Below, piece by piece: positions 27,370-38,936 of a stretch of 64,000 nt of DNA. Under the pieces are notes generated by a model, which saw nothing but the letters and a program-made list of their open reading frames with translations, made no database searches and was not told where the DNA came from. Numbering within the stretch: position 1 is the first letter of the stretch; every line of letters begins with the position of its first letter. Source of the stretch: Bordetella parapertussis (GTDB lineage Bacteria; Pseudomonadota; Gammaproteobacteria; Burkholderiales; Burkholderiaceae_C); contig CAMATW010000004.1 in NCBI GenBank assembly GCA_945861305.1, positions 16,554 through 80,553 of the forward strand, in the 5' to 3' direction. The position numbers and the translations under genes were made by a program.

Positions 27370-28652
27370 ACCAAACACCCCTGGCCGAGCGCCTGCGCCC
27401 CCGAAACTTGGGCGAGGTGATTGGCCAGCAGCAGGTGTTGGGCGCGGGCATGGCGCTGCGGGTAGCGTTTGAATCGGGTCAGCCCCACAGCTGCATTTTG
27501 TGGGGACCGCCAGGGGTGGGCAAAACTACCATCGCACGTTTGATGGCCGACGCCTTTGACGCGCAGTTCTTGGCCATCAGCGCGGTGCTGGGTGGGGTGA
27601 AAGAAATCCGTGAAGCGGTGGACAAGGCGCTGGCAGAGCGCGATTCGCTGGCCCCCAAACGCACCATTGTGTTTGTGGACGAGGTGCATCGCTTCAACAA
27701 AAGCCAGCAAGACGCTTTTTTGCCGCATGTCGAGTCGGGGCTGTTCACCTTCATTGGCGCGACCACCGAGAACCCTTCTTTTGAAGTGAATTCGGCGTTG
27801 TTGTCGCGGGCAGCGGTGTATGTGTTGCAGCCTTTGTCGGAAGTCGATTTGGCCCACATCATCGACAAAGCGCGCAGCATCAACGCCGTGCCCGCCTTGG
27901 ACGACGATGCCCAGGCCCGCTTGATCGCTTATGCCGATGGCGACGCCCGTCGTTTGCTCAACACCTTGGAAACTTTGGCGGTGGCGGCCCAGCACGAAAA
28001 GCTGTCGCAGGTCAACGATGCTTGGCTGATGAAGGTGCTGGGCGAGCGCATGCGCCGCTACGACAAAGGGGGCGAGCAGTTCTACGACTCCATCAGTGCC
28101 TTGCACAAATCGGTGCGCGGCTCCGACCCCGATGCCGCGCTCTACTGGTTGGTGCGCATGCTGGATGGCGGGGCCGAGCCCAAGTACATGGCGCGGCGCA
28201 TGATCCGCATGGCGGCCGAAGACATTGGGCTGGCCGACCCGCGTGCCTTGCGCTTGGCCTTGGATGCAGCCGAGGTCTACGAGCGCTTGGGCTCACCGGA
28301 GGGCGAATTGGCCTTGGCCGAATGCGTGGTGTATTTGGCCATTGCGCCCAAGTCCAACGCTGTCTATAAGGCCTACAACAGCGTGCGAAAACTCATCAAG
28401 GCCGATGGCACCCGCCCTGTGCCGCTGCACCTGCGCAACGCCCCCACCGCTTTGATGAAAGACTTGGACTACGGCAAAGCCTATCGCTACGCGCATGATG
28501 AACCCGACGCCTTTGCCGCCGGTGAAAGCTATTGGCCCGAGGGCATGACGCCGCCAGTGCTGTACGAACCGGTGGAGCGAGGTTTGGAAATTAAAATTGC
28601 TGAAAAAATACGGGCTTTGCGCGAGAAAAACGCACAGGCACGCAAACCTTAA
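27366..28652 (+). CDS. rarA: Replication-associated recombination protein A (RarA/MgsA) AAA+ ATPase
   Basis: A 428-residue AAA+ ATPase related to clamp loaders that acts at stalled replication forks. The reading frame is open far upstream, but homology begins at [20 protein letters not shown], so I place the start at TTG 27366, overlapping the lolA stop (TTGA). Walker A is GPPGVGKT (47-54), Walker B is TIVFVDEVHRFNKSQQD, and sensor 1 is FIGATTENPSFEV. The C-terminal part (EDIGLADPRALRLALDAAE, LAECVVYLAIAPKSNAVYKA) is the RarA tetramerisation region. Its end overlaps the convergent flavoprotein gene by four bases. Confidence 0.95.
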   Translation: MNQTPLAERLRPRNLGEVIGQQQVLGAGMALRVAFESGQPHSCILWGPPGVGKTTIARLMADAFDAQFLAISAVLGGVKEIREAVDKALAERDSLAPKRTIVFVDEVHRFNKSQQDAFLPHVESGLFTFIGATTENPSFEVNSALLSRAAVYVLQPLSEVDLAHIIDKARSINAVPALDDDAQARLIAYADGDARRLLNTLETLAVAAQHEKLSQVNDAWLMKVLGERMRRYDKGGEQFYDSISALHKSVRGSDPDAALYWLVRMLDGGAEPKYMARRMIRMAAEDIGLADPRALRLALDAAEVYERLGSPEGELALAECVVYLAIAPKSNAVYKAYNSVRKLIKADGTRPVPLHLRNAPTALMKDLDYGKAYRYAHDEPDAFAAGESYWPEGMTPPVLYEPVERGLEIKIAEKIRALREKNAQARKP

Positions 28653-29686
28653 GCAGCGGCTTTATCAGCCTCGCTGGTGAATGAGTCGGCGAAGAAATTG
28701 TCTTCAACCAAACCGCTGGCCAGATAGTCGCGCTTGGCAGAATCCACCACGATGGGCGCTCCGCAGGCATAAACCTGGTAATCCGCCAAGCTTGGCGTGT
28801 CCTGTAACACCGCTGCATGCACAAAGCCCGTTCTACCGGTCCACGCATCTTTAGGTAAAGCATCCGACACCACGGGGATGTATTGCAGATGGGGCATCAA
28901 AGGCAGTTGCGCCAACACCCAGTCGTTGAGGTACAAATCTGAGGGACGCCGTCCTCCCCAGTACAAACGTGTGGGCCTTGTGATGCCTTTGTGCTGCATA
29001 TGCTCTATCAAGGCTTTGATGGGCGCAAACCCTGTGCCAGAGGCCAGCAGCACGATGGGCGTAGCGCTTTCCTCGCGCAAATAAAAACTGCCTTGGGGTC
29101 CTTCAACCCGTTGGATGTCTTTTTCTTTCATTGCACCAAACACATGGTCGGTGAATTTGCCACCCGGCATATGACGTATATGCAGTTCTATTTTGGGTGC
29201 ATCAGCGGCCAAAGTGTGTGGTGCGTTGGCCATGGAGTAGGCGCGGCGAGAACCATCGCGCAGCAAAAACTCCACATACTGTCCAGCGTGATATTGCATC
29301 ACTTCGGTGGCAGGGAGTTGCAGGAAGATACGCATCACATCGCTGGAGACTTTTTCCATAGAGGCAATGCGGACTGGCATTTTTTTCATGGGGAAGGCAT
29401 CCGCTGATGTCACTTGCTTGGACTCCAGCACCACATCCGATAAAGCCGTGGCGCAACAGGTCAACACCAAACCTTGGGTCCGCTCCTCGTCGCTCAGTGC
29501 CTTGGTTTGGTAGGTGCCCAGTTGCACTTCACCGCTGATCTTTTTGCATTTGCAAGAACCACATGCGCCATCCTTGCAGCCATAAGGCATGTTCAAGCCT
29601 TGGCGAATGCCGGCGGAGAGCAAAGTTTCGTCGCCGTCCACCGTGAAACTGCGCCCGCTGGGTTGCACCACAATCTGAAAAGCCAT
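28649..29686 (-). CDS. Ferredoxin-type NAD(P)H flavin reductase (CDP-6-deoxy-glucoseen reductase-like)
   Basis: A 345-residue electron-transfer flavoprotein. The start is ATG 29686 (MAFQIVVQPSGRSF); an upstream extension is non-homologous. The N-terminal plant-type [2Fe-2S] domain has Cys37, Cys42 and Cys45 in YGCKDGACGSCKC, and a fourth ligand in LVLTCCA. Next is the FAD-binding domain (RAYSMANAP; PGGKFTDHVF) and the NAD(P)-binding domain (VLLASGTGFAPIKALIEH; YACGAPIVVDSAKRDY). Such proteins are annotated as AscD/RfbI-like or as reductase components of oxygenases. With no sugar or oxygenase genes next to it, its partner is unknown. Confidence 0.9.
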   Translation of the reverse strand: MAFQIVVQPSGRSFTVDGDETLLSAGIRQGLNMPYGCKDGACGSCKCKKISGEVQLGTYQTKALSDEERTQGLVLTCCATALSDVVLESKQVTSADAFPMKKMPVRIASMEKVSSDVMRIFLQLPATEVMQYHAGQYVEFLLRDGSRRAYSMANAPHTLAADAPKIELHIRHMPGGKFTDHVFGAMKEKDIQRVEGPQGSFYLREESATPIVLLASGTGFAPIKALIEHMQHKGITRPTRLYWGGRRPSDLYLNDWVLAQLPLMPHLQYIPVVSDALPKDAWTGRTGFVHAAVLQDTPSLADYQVYACGAPIVVDSAKRDYLASGLVEDNFFADSFTSEADKAAA

Positions 29687-29730
29687 GCTTGTTATCCTTG
29701 GAAACCTGTTTGTTATCGAAAGCGCTGATT

Positions 29731-30657
29731 TTGCCTTCAATTCAAAGTCCACTTGGTGCCTTGTCCGCAAGGTTTCGTCGCCCCCGTGTCTTGATCGTCG
29801 GTTGTGGCGATGTAGGTTTGCGTGTGGCGGGTCTGCTCAAAGCCTCTTCGCGCCTGCTGGCCTTGACCAGTTCAAGCCAGCGCTTAGAGACGCTGCAGCG
29901 CAGCGGCATCACCCCCATGCTGGGCGATTTGGACAAACCTCAAACCCTTAGGCGCTTGGCTGGCGTGGCCACCCATGTGGTGTACATGGCGCCCCCGCCG
30001 CTTGAAGGCCATACCGATCCGCGCACCCGTGCCTTGGTGTTAGCGCTGCGTTTGCGCAGTTTGCCCTCTGCGATGGTCTATGGTTCAACCACGGGCGTCT
30101 ATGGCGATTGCGAAGGCGAATGGATCGATGAAACGCGGCGACTCCAACCCAAAACTGCCAGGGCGCAGCGGCGTGTTAACGCCCAAGACTGGGTCAATCA
30201 TTTGGGGAAAAGCGGTTACCCCAGAACACAAGTGCTGCGCATTCCGGGCATCTATGCTGTGGACCGCGAAGGGGGAACGCCGCGTGAGCGATTGCTGCGC
30301 AGCACGCCGGTGTTGCAAGCGCATGAAGATGTGTATACCAACCATATCCATGCAGACGATTTGGCCCGTGCCACGGTGTTGGCACTTTGGCGCGGCAGGC
30401 CTTTGCGGGCCATGAATGTGTGCGACAACACCGATATGAAAATGGGCGACTACATGGAAAGCGTCGCCAAGATGTGGAACCTGCAAGCCCCCGCTCGAAT
30501 CAGTCGCGAGCAAGCACAGTTGAAACTCTCCCCCATGGTGATGAGCTTTTTAAATGAATCCCGTCGCATACGTGCTGACCGCATGACCCAAGAACTGGGT
30601 TTGCGCCTGCTTTACCCCACAGTGATGGATGGCTTAAAAGCAGACCGTAAGTCTTAG
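29731..30657 (+). CDS. NAD-dependent epimerase/dehydratase-like (extended SDR) protein
   Basis: A roughly 308-residue Rossmann-fold protein. The nucleotide-binding loop is VLIVGCGDVGLRVAGLL, close to the N-terminus. MVYGSTTGVYGDCEGEWIDE is the position of the extended-SDR catalytic Ser/Tyr, but the Tyr is followed by GDCE and a clear YxxxK is not visible. IPGIYAVDREGG and YTNHIHADDLARA are typical of the atypical SDR group with YeeZ-like members. The start is uncertain: no ATG is near, and TTG 29731 and TTG 29689 are both in frame. The frame is divergent from the ferredoxin reductase gene with almost no intergenic space, so a shorter start near 29761 is also possible. Confidence 0.78.
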   Translation: MPSIQSPLGALSARFRRPRVLIVGCGDVGLRVAGLLKASSRLLALTSSSQRLETLQRSGITPMLGDLDKPQTLRRLAGVATHVVYMAPPPLEGHTDPRTRALVLALRLRSLPSAMVYGSTTGVYGDCEGEWIDETRRLQPKTARAQRRVNAQDWVNHLGKSGYPRTQVLRIPGIYAVDREGGTPRERLLRSTPVLQAHEDVYTNHIHADDLARATVLALWRGRPLRAMNVCDNTDMKMGDYMESVAKMWNLQAPARISREQAQLKLSPMVMSFLNESRRIRADRMTQELGLRLLYPTVMDGLKADRKS

Positions 30658-31778
30658 CGCATCCCTATTTTGGCGTCACCAAAAATACCGTTCGCTTCTT
30701 TGGGTAGGCTGCGCCAGTACTGCTGTGTCGCTTGTACTTGACCGCCCAAGGCTGCGGCTGCCTCCCAACCCCAGCGGGGTTTGTACAAAAAGCTGCGACC
30801 CAAAGCCACCAGATCCGCTTCGCCTTTGACCAAAACATCTTCTGCTTGCTGAGGTTGTGTGATCAGACCCACAGCGATGGTGGGCATTTGGGTTTTTTGT
30901 CTTACGTGCTGAGCAAAAGGCACTTGGTAGCCTGGTCCAATGCTGATTTTTTGCTGAGGCGCAATGCCGCCCGAAGAGATGTGGATGTAGTCTGCGCCTG
31001 CTTGTTTGAGCATCAAGGCAAAGTCTGCGGTTTCCTCCAAGGTCCAGCCTCCTTCGATCCAGTCGGTGGCAGACAAACGCACACCAAATACGCCGTCAAA
31101 AACCTTGCGCACTGCTTGAAAAACTTGCAAAGGGAAGCGGGTACGGCCAGCGAAATTGCCACCATAGCTGTCAGTACGTTGGTTTGCGATAGGAGACAAA
31201 AATTCGTGGAGCAAATAGCCATGTGCGCTGTGCAACTCGACCATTTCCAAGCCCATGGCTTGGGCGTATTTGGCGGCTTGCACAAAGGCTTGCTCAATCG
31301 CTATCAAACCCGCCGCATCAATTTCGTGGGGAGGTGCTTCACCCTCCATGACATGGATAGGAGAAGGTGCCACGGTTTCCCAGCCACCTTCATTGATCGG
31401 AATCAACATCCCGCCTTGCCAAGGTTGGGCGCTCGAGGCTTTGCGACCCGCATGGGCGATTTGCAAACAAACAGGCACAGGCGGGGCTAAGCGGCGAGCA
31501 CGTGCCAATTTTTCGGACAAGGCATGGGCGGTTGCGTCATCCCATAAGCCAAGACAGTTGGGGGTGATACGGCCTTGGGCAGTGACTGCCGTTGCTTCAA
31601 TCATGAACAAGCCCGCTCCGCTGTTGAGTAAATTGGCCCAATGCATCAAATGCCAATCGTTGGCTTGACCATTCAGATCGCAGGCGTATTGGCACATGGG
31701 TGCAACCACGATGCGGTTGGACAGGTGCAAGGGGCCGCGGGGTGAGCCGAGTTGAAAGGGGGAGAAAAGTTGGCTCAT
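30654..31778 (-). CDS. NADH:flavin oxidoreductase/Old Yellow Enzyme family (YqjM/NamA-like)
   Basis: A 374-residue FMN TIM-barrel ene-reductase. It starts LFSPFQLGSPRGPLHLSNRIVVAPMCQYA, where the Cys in APMCQY is the YqjM-type FMN-modulating residue. CLQIAHAGRKAS gives the substrate-binding His, VELHSAHGYLLHEFLSPIANQRTDSYGG the family core, and ALGRSFLYKPRWGWEAA the C-terminal phosphate site. It reduces activated C=C bonds with NAD(P)H. The gene is monocistronic and leftward. Its 5' region (31779-31892) is AT-rich, contains the palindrome GTTTAAAC at 31783-31790, and is shared with the divergent lipoprotein gene. Confidence 0.94.
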   Translation of the reverse strand: MSQLFSPFQLGSPRGPLHLSNRIVVAPMCQYACDLNGQANDWHLMHWANLLNSGAGLFMIEATAVTAQGRITPNCLGLWDDATAHALSEKLARARRLAPPVPVCLQIAHAGRKASSAQPWQGGMLIPINEGGWETVAPSPIHVMEGEAPPHEIDAAGLIAIEQAFVQAAKYAQAMGLEMVELHSAHGYLLHEFLSPIANQRTDSYGGNFAGRTRFPLQVFQAVRKVFDGVFGVRLSATDWIEGGWTLEETADFALMLKQAGADYIHISSGGIAPQQKISIGPGYQVPFAQHVRQKTQMPTIAVGLITQPQQAEDVLVKGEADLVALGRSFLYKPRWGWEAAAALGGQVQATQQYWRSLPKEANGIFGDAKIGMR

Positions 31779-31892
31779 GACTGTTTAAACTTAAAAATAG
31801 GAAAAAAATAGCATTTTAAAGCCCCGAATACATTCAAGTTTGATTACATTCATGCCGATACCCTAAGGAACCCCTTTGTTTAATGAGCTTTC

Positions 31893-34022
31893 ATGCGTCG
31901 ATTAATTTCAATTAGCTATGCTTTTGTGCTTATCTTCAGTGCCTGTGGCGGCGGGGGTGGGGGTGGGGGTGTGGGTGGAAGCGGCGCATTGCCAGTGAGC
32001 GCAACCACGGTGTCGGGGCTATCTACGGGCTATTTGATTGACAGCTCAGTTCAAGGCGTAACCTATACCGTCACGACCAAAGACGGCAAGACCATTACAG
32101 GTGTGACCGACGCTTCTGGAACATTTAAATATGTCGATGGCGAGAAAGTAATGTTTTCCATTGGCGAAATTGTGTTTCCCGCCACCATGGGCGACTCCAC
32201 CATCACCCCATTGACCATGGCGCAGGGTGGCACGGGACCGGTGGCAACCAATGTGGCTTATCTGTTGCAGTCGCTGGACTATGACTTGGATCCCTCCAAT
32301 GGCATCACGATTGACGCCCGGGTAGCGCAACTCAAAGCCATTGCTGCATTTGGGACCAACAAAATTGATTGGACACAAGACACGGCGACGTTTGCAAACA
32401 GCGCTCAAGTCAAGGCCCTGATTAGCCAAGCCAAGATGCTGAACCCTGACAACAGTAATCCATCCTTACCAGCCAAGCCTGAAATCACTCCAGAAACCGC
32501 TGATAAGCACTTGTCTGAAACTTTGTTTGGATCACTCGACACCCAGTTTGTGCTGCAGGAAGGTTGCGCAGATAGCATTAGTTTGAACAAACCGACCTTA
32601 ACCAATCTTTCCCCCAATTTGTGGGCTGATTTGTTGGCAAAGCCCAAATCACCTGTTTACCCTGGTTGGATTTTTGATGGTGAGATCACGCAAGCCACTG
32701 CCCTGAATGCCCCTGGGGGAGAAATGCGCATTTACAAGCCCACGGCAGGGTCTCCAGAGGTTAAGGCCGCGATGAAATCAGTTGATTGGGTGTCCCTAGA
32801 TTCTGATATTTGGCTCAAGCACCAAGGAAATCCCAATGTGATTCTTCGCATTGCTGGCAAACAAAGACTAGGCGGTGAATCTGTGTTTTACCCCACATTG
32901 TCAGGCGCCGCCATATACCTGCACTACACCGGCGCAGCGGACACGGCCTTAGAGTTTCAATTTGCCGGTGGCACTGAACCTTCGGCATTTTTCAGTTTCC
33001 TTGGCAACAATATCGACACCTATTACCGAGGTACTGCTGGCAAGGACGGCGTTATCGGTCAAGGCGGGGACGACGGTTGGAACGCCTGGACGCAAGATCG
33101 AGGAGACGATTGGACCAGGCACCAACCTGCCAAAGCAGGAAAGGCGGCTGAAGCAAATTTCCCACCAAATTTACACAAAGGCGGCACCACGCCTTTAGGC
33201 CGCGCCTTGGGTCCGGTGTTATGTACCTTGAAATCTGGCGGTTCTGTATTGCTGTGGCGTAAGCCTAATAACAACAGCGATTTGTACTTCAGCCCTGTGA
33301 CTCAACGAAACAGTATTGGTGTTCTGGCACCCGTGTACAGCGACGCCAAGGGTTTTCAGGGCAATGCAGGTATTCGCTCGGGTGTCAATGTCTTGAGGGT
33401 GTTGAAGGCCACTGAAATACCTCCTGTCGTGGTGTTCAACCCTGCAGATGCTTACAAGCTAATGGCCATCAATGGCTTTACCAAAAACTTGACGATCAGC
33501 GGAGACTGCAGTGGTTCGCTCAGTTACTCTGCAACGCCTCTTAAAACCGATACCTTGGCCTCAGATCCATTGGCGGTGTTTTCATCAACCGAGACCACAG
33601 TGGCCACATCCAATTGCCCCGATCGGAGCTTTACCGAAACCAGTACGGTTTATCTCAACGCCAGTTACCAGAAAGTGGCGGATGTTAAGAAAAACTCCAT
33701 TGCAAAACATGTTGTAGCTAATCCTTATCCCACTTCTGTGAAAGTGGGAGACAGCGGGCCTTGGAGCGCTTGGGTAGAAAAATCCACCGACTTAACAACG
33801 GTTTTTTTCAATGGTGTTGAAACTTATGCTGTGGAAGCGGATGGCGCATCCACTTCCTCGGTGATATTGGTGATCACCATCAAGGAATTTAACCCTGACA
33901 ACAAATTAAATAGTACGAATCAGATGAGCTACAGAATCAAACCATCGAGTGCGGCTGAACTTGTGTCCGAGGAGCTAGTCAATGCGAATGTGTCCAGCGG
34001 AAAAAAAATTATCATCAAGTGA
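31893..34022 (+). CDS. Large outer-membrane-type lipoprotein of unknown function
   Basis: A 709-residue secreted lipoprotein. Residues 1-17 form a lipoprotein signal ending FSA before Cys18. The residue after Cys is Gly, which favours outer-membrane sorting. A glycine tract (8 Gly, then VGGSG) forms a flexible tether and is encoded by repeated GGGGGT units. Residues about 48-115 (LIDSSVQGVTYTVTTKDG, TDASGTFKYVDGEKVMFSIG) form a small beta-rich module seen at the N-terminus of many uncharacterised bacterial lipoproteins. The remaining 580 residues are not recognised. Base composition looks more AT-rich than the neighbours. The ribosome binding site is poor (GAG five bases before ATG). Likely monocistronic. 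Confidence 0.82.
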   Translation: MRRLISISYAFVLIFSACGGGGGGGGVGGSGALPVSATTVSGLSTGYLIDSSVQGVTYTVTTKDGKTITGVTDASGTFKYVDGEKVMFSIGEIVFPATMGDSTITPLTMAQGGTGPVATNVAYLLQSLDYDLDPSNGITIDARVAQLKAIAAFGTNKIDWTQDTATFANSAQVKALISQAKMLNPDNSNPSLPAKPEITPETADKHLSETLFGSLDTQFVLQEGCADSISLNKPTLTNLSPNLWADLLAKPKSPVYPGWIFDGEITQATALNAPGGEMRIYKPTAGSPEVKAAMKSVDWVSLDSDIWLKHQGNPNVILRIAGKQRLGGESVFYPTLSGAAIYLHYTGAADTALEFQFAGGTEPSAFFSFLGNNIDTYYRGTAGKDGVIGQGGDDGWNAWTQDRGDDWTRHQPAKAGKAAEANFPPNLHKGGTTPLGRALGPVLCTLKSGGSVLLWRKPNNNSDLYFSPVTQRNSIGVLAPVYSDAKGFQGNAGIRSGVNVLRVLKATEIPPVVVFNPADAYKLMAINGFTKNLTISGDCSGSLSYSATPLKTDTLASDPLAVFSSTETTVATSNCPDRSFTETSTVYLNASYQKVADVKKNSIAKHVVANPYPTSVKVGDSGPWSAWVEKSTDLTTVFFNGVETYAVEADGASTSSVILVITIKEFNPDNKLNSTNQMSYRIKPSSAAELVSEELVNANVSSGKKIIIK

Positions 34023-34042
34023 GCCCAAAGCCTGGGCCAAAG

Positions 34043-34080
34043 AAAAACCCCGCACTGTTGTGGAACAGTGCGGGCCTTTT
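34043..34080 (-). terminator. Intrinsic terminator for tRNA-Leu (possibly bidirectional)
   Basis: CCCGCACTGTT (34049-34059) pairs with AACAGTGCGGG (34064-34074) to form an 11-base GC-rich stem with a 4-base loop. On the minus strand it is followed by GTTTTTC, an intrinsic terminator directly after the tRNA 3' end at 34083. On the plus strand it is followed by CCTTTT, so it may also stop the lipoprotein transcript that ends at 34022. Confidence 0.88.
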
Positions 34081-34082
34081 GG

Positions 34083-34170
34083 TGGTGCCGAAAGCCGGAA
34101 TCGAACCGGCACGGTGTTTTGCACCGGCAGATTTTGAATCTGCTGCGTCTACCAATTTCGCCACTTCGGC
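34083..34170 (-). tRNA. tRNA-Leu (anticodon CAA)
   Basis: An 88-base type-II tRNA on the minus strand. Acceptor GCCGAAG pairs with TTTCGGC before ACCA, so CCA is encoded. The D arm contains AAATTGGTAGACGC. The anticodon stem-loop is GCAGA-TTCAAAA-TCTGC, giving anticodon CAA for the UUG leucine codon, which is heavily used in this genome. A long variable arm (CCGGTGCAAAACACCG) and the T-loop GGTTCGATTCC follow. It is followed by a strong terminator. Confidence 0.96.
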
Positions 34171-34181
34171 AGAAGAGGGAA

Positions 34182-34191
34182 TAGAATTATG
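34182..34191. promoter_or_regulatory. Overlapping divergent -10 elements for cysM and tRNA-Leu
   Basis: TAGAAT (34182-34187, plus strand, five of six consensus bases) would place a cysM start near 34194, 11 bases before its ATG. ATTATG (34186-34191) reads CATAAT on the minus strand (five of six) and would serve the tRNA. Only 34 bases separate the tRNA 5' end from the cysM start codon, so the promoters must overlap. The -35 hexamers are poor (TTCGCC with a 19-base spacer for cysM). Confidence 0.4.
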
Positions 34192-34204
34192 GCACAGTGT
34201 GGGG

Positions 34205-35107
34205 ATGAACTATCCAACCATCGAGTCGGCCATTGGAAACACACCGATCGCTGCATTGCAACGCATTGGCGTTGAAGAAAACAAGCCCAGAGGCAACGTT
34301 TTGTTAGGCAAGCTTGAAGGCAACAACCCTGCGGGCTCTGTCAAAGACCGTCCGGCTTTGTCCATGATTCAGCGAGCCGAAGAACGTGGCGATATTCGCC
34401 CAGGCGACACCTTGATCGAGGCCACTTCAGGTAACACCGGCATTGCCTTGGCCATGGCCGCCGCCATCAAGGGCTACCGCATGGTGCTCATCATGCCCGA
34501 GGACTTGTCGATTGAACGTGCTCAAACCATGAAAGCATTTGGTGCTGAGCTCATACTCACCCCCAAAGCCACGGCCATGGAGGGCGCTCGCGATTTGGCC
34601 GACCAAATGCAGGCGCAGGGCAAGGGCTTGGTGCTTGATCAATTCGCCAATGCAGACAACCCGCGCATCCATTTTGAGACCACCGGCCCCGAAATTTGGC
34701 AGCAAACGAATGGTGAAATCACACACTTTGTGAGCGCCATGGGCACTACGGGCACCATCACGGGTGTGTCGCGTTTTCTCAAAGATAAGAATCCCAGTAT
34801 CCAAATCATTGGGGCTCAACCCAGCGAAGGCTCGCGTATTCCGGGCATTCGCAAGTGGTCACCTGCCTACCTGCCCAAGATTTACGACGACACCAACGTG
34901 GATGAATTGGTCTACGTCAGCCAAGCAGACGCCGAAGACATGTGCAGACGCATGGCGCGTGAAGAGGGCATCTTCGCAGGCATCTCCGCTGCGGGTGCTT
35001 GTTGGGTGGCTTTGCAAATTGCCAAGCAGGTTCGTGACGCAACCATTGTGTTCATTGTGTGCGACCGAGGCGACCGTTATTTGTCCACAGGGGTGTTTCC
35101 AGCATGA
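34205..35107 (+). CDS. cysM: Cysteine synthase B (O-acetylserine sulfhydrylase)
   Basis: A 300-residue PLP enzyme making cysteine from O-acetylserine (CysM also accepts thiosulfate). The start is ATG 34205 (MNYPTIESAIGNTPIAAL); the open frame extends upstream through the tRNA gene and cannot be coding there. The PLP lysine is in NNPAGSVKDRPALSMI, the CysM-type variant, followed by EATSGNTGIALAMAAAIKGY, and GTTGTITGVSRFL binds the cofactor phosphate. Downstream it overlaps a nudix gene by four bases, then tusA follows, so the set has a sulfur-metabolism flavour. Confidence 0.96.
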   Translation: MNYPTIESAIGNTPIAALQRIGVEENKPRGNVLLGKLEGNNPAGSVKDRPALSMIQRAEERGDIRPGDTLIEATSGNTGIALAMAAAIKGYRMVLIMPEDLSIERAQTMKAFGAELILTPKATAMEGARDLADQMQAQGKGLVLDQFANADNPRIHFETTGPEIWQQTNGEITHFVSAMGTTGTITGVSRFLKDKNPSIQIIGAQPSEGSRIPGIRKWSPAYLPKIYDDTNVDELVYVSQADAEDMCRRMAREEGIFAGISAAGACWVALQIAKQVRDATIVFIVCDRGDRYLSTGVFPA

Positions 35108-35646
35108 GTAATTTTCAGTATTGCCCCATGTGTGCTACCGAGTTGCAACTCATCGCACAAGATGAAGACGGTGGCCCCAAGGAGCGTATGCGTTGTGTTG
35201 TGTGCCAATGGACGCATTGGAACAACCCCACACCTGTGTTGGCCGGTATCGTGCAATACCGCGACCAGATTTTGTTAGCCCGTAATGCAGCTTGGCCGGG
35301 CAGGCGCTTTGCGCTCATCACCGGTTTCATGGAAGCGGCTGAGACGCCCGAGGAAGGCATCAGCCGAGAAATTGCCGAAGAAACCAACCTGAAGGTCAGC
35401 GCTTTGAAGTTGGTGGGTGTGTATGACTTTCAGCGCATGAACCAAGTCATCATTGCCTACCACGCGGTGGCGGATGGAGAGATTCGCTTGTGGCCAGAGT
35501 TGGCCGAGTACAAACTCTTCAATTACCCAGACATCATTTGCTGGCCAGCAGGCACAGGTTACGCCATGGGCGACTGGCTGCGTACCCAAGGCATAGAGCC
35601 ACGCTTCATGAGCTGGGAAGAGCGTACGGCGCAAAATTTAGAATAA
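35104..35646 (+). CDS. NUDIX hydrolase with N-terminal zinc ribbon
   Basis: A 180-residue hydrolase. The N-terminal zinc ribbon uses Cys7/Cys10 and Cys31/Cys34 (CPMC...CVVC). The nudix box is GFMEAAETPEEGISREIAEETNL, with all key glutamates kept and the final Gly of the box replaced by Asn. Zinc ribbon plus nudix resembles NADH pyrophosphatase (NudC)-type proteins, but the SQPWPFPQS signature that marks NudC is absent, so the substrate is open. ATG 35104 overlaps the cysM stop (ATGA). Confidence 0.9.
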   Translation: MSNFQYCPMCATELQLIAQDEDGGPKERMRCVVCQWTHWNNPTPVLAGIVQYRDQILLARNAAWPGRRFALITGFMEAAETPEEGISREIAEETNLKVSALKLVGVYDFQRMNQVIIAYHAVADGEIRLWPELAEYKLFNYPDIICWPAGTGYAMGDWLRTQGIEPRFMSWEERTAQNLE

Positions 35647-35651
35647 GCACC

Positions 35652-35882
35652 ATGATGAACATCGATCTAGAGTTAGACACACGCGGCTTGAACTGCCCTT
35701 TACCCATATTGAAAGCTAAAAAAGCACTGACGGCTATGCAAAGCGGTCAGTTGCTGAAAGTGGTGTCCACAGACAAGAGTTCTTTGCGCGACTTTGCTGC
35801 TTTTTCCAAGCAGACAGGTAACGAGTTGATGTCCCAAGAAACCATGGGTGACGATTTCATCCATGTATTGAAAAGACGCTGA
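35652..35882 (+). CDS. TusA-family sulfurtransferase
   Basis: A 76-residue sulfur carrier. The catalytic cysteine is Cys15 in the CPxP motif RGLNCPLPILKAKKAL. The C-terminal half (GDDFIHVLKRR) matches the TusA beta-alpha-beta-alpha-beta fold. Family members relay persulfide sulfur to tRNA thiolation, molybdenum cofactor or sulfur oxidation. It follows the nudix gene by 5 bases and cysM is two genes upstream, so cotranscription with cysteine synthesis is likely. Which TusA role it serves cannot be told from the sequence. ATG 35652 or 35655. Confidence 0.93.
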   Translation: MMNIDLELDTRGLNCPLPILKAKKALTAMQSGQLLKVVSTDKSSLRDFAAFSKQTGNELMSQETMGDDFIHVLKRR

Positions 35883-35893
35883 ACTGGATTTAA

Positions 35894-38836
<2,943 letters not shown>

Positions 38837-38936
38837 AGGGATGCTGGTGTGACACGCGGATTGCTAGGCGTGTTAATTCAAAATAGAAAGGAAGTGATTT
38901 TAACGGCGCGAAAAACCGTGGAACGCTTTTATCGGT

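Noticed and set aside
26979..28106. A 375-codon open frame on the minus strand
   Set aside because: Antisense to lolA and rarA, both of which are motif-complete genes.
34019..34204. Upstream extension of cysM
   Set aside because: It reads through a terminator and a complete tRNA-Leu on the other strand; cysM homology starts at 34205.
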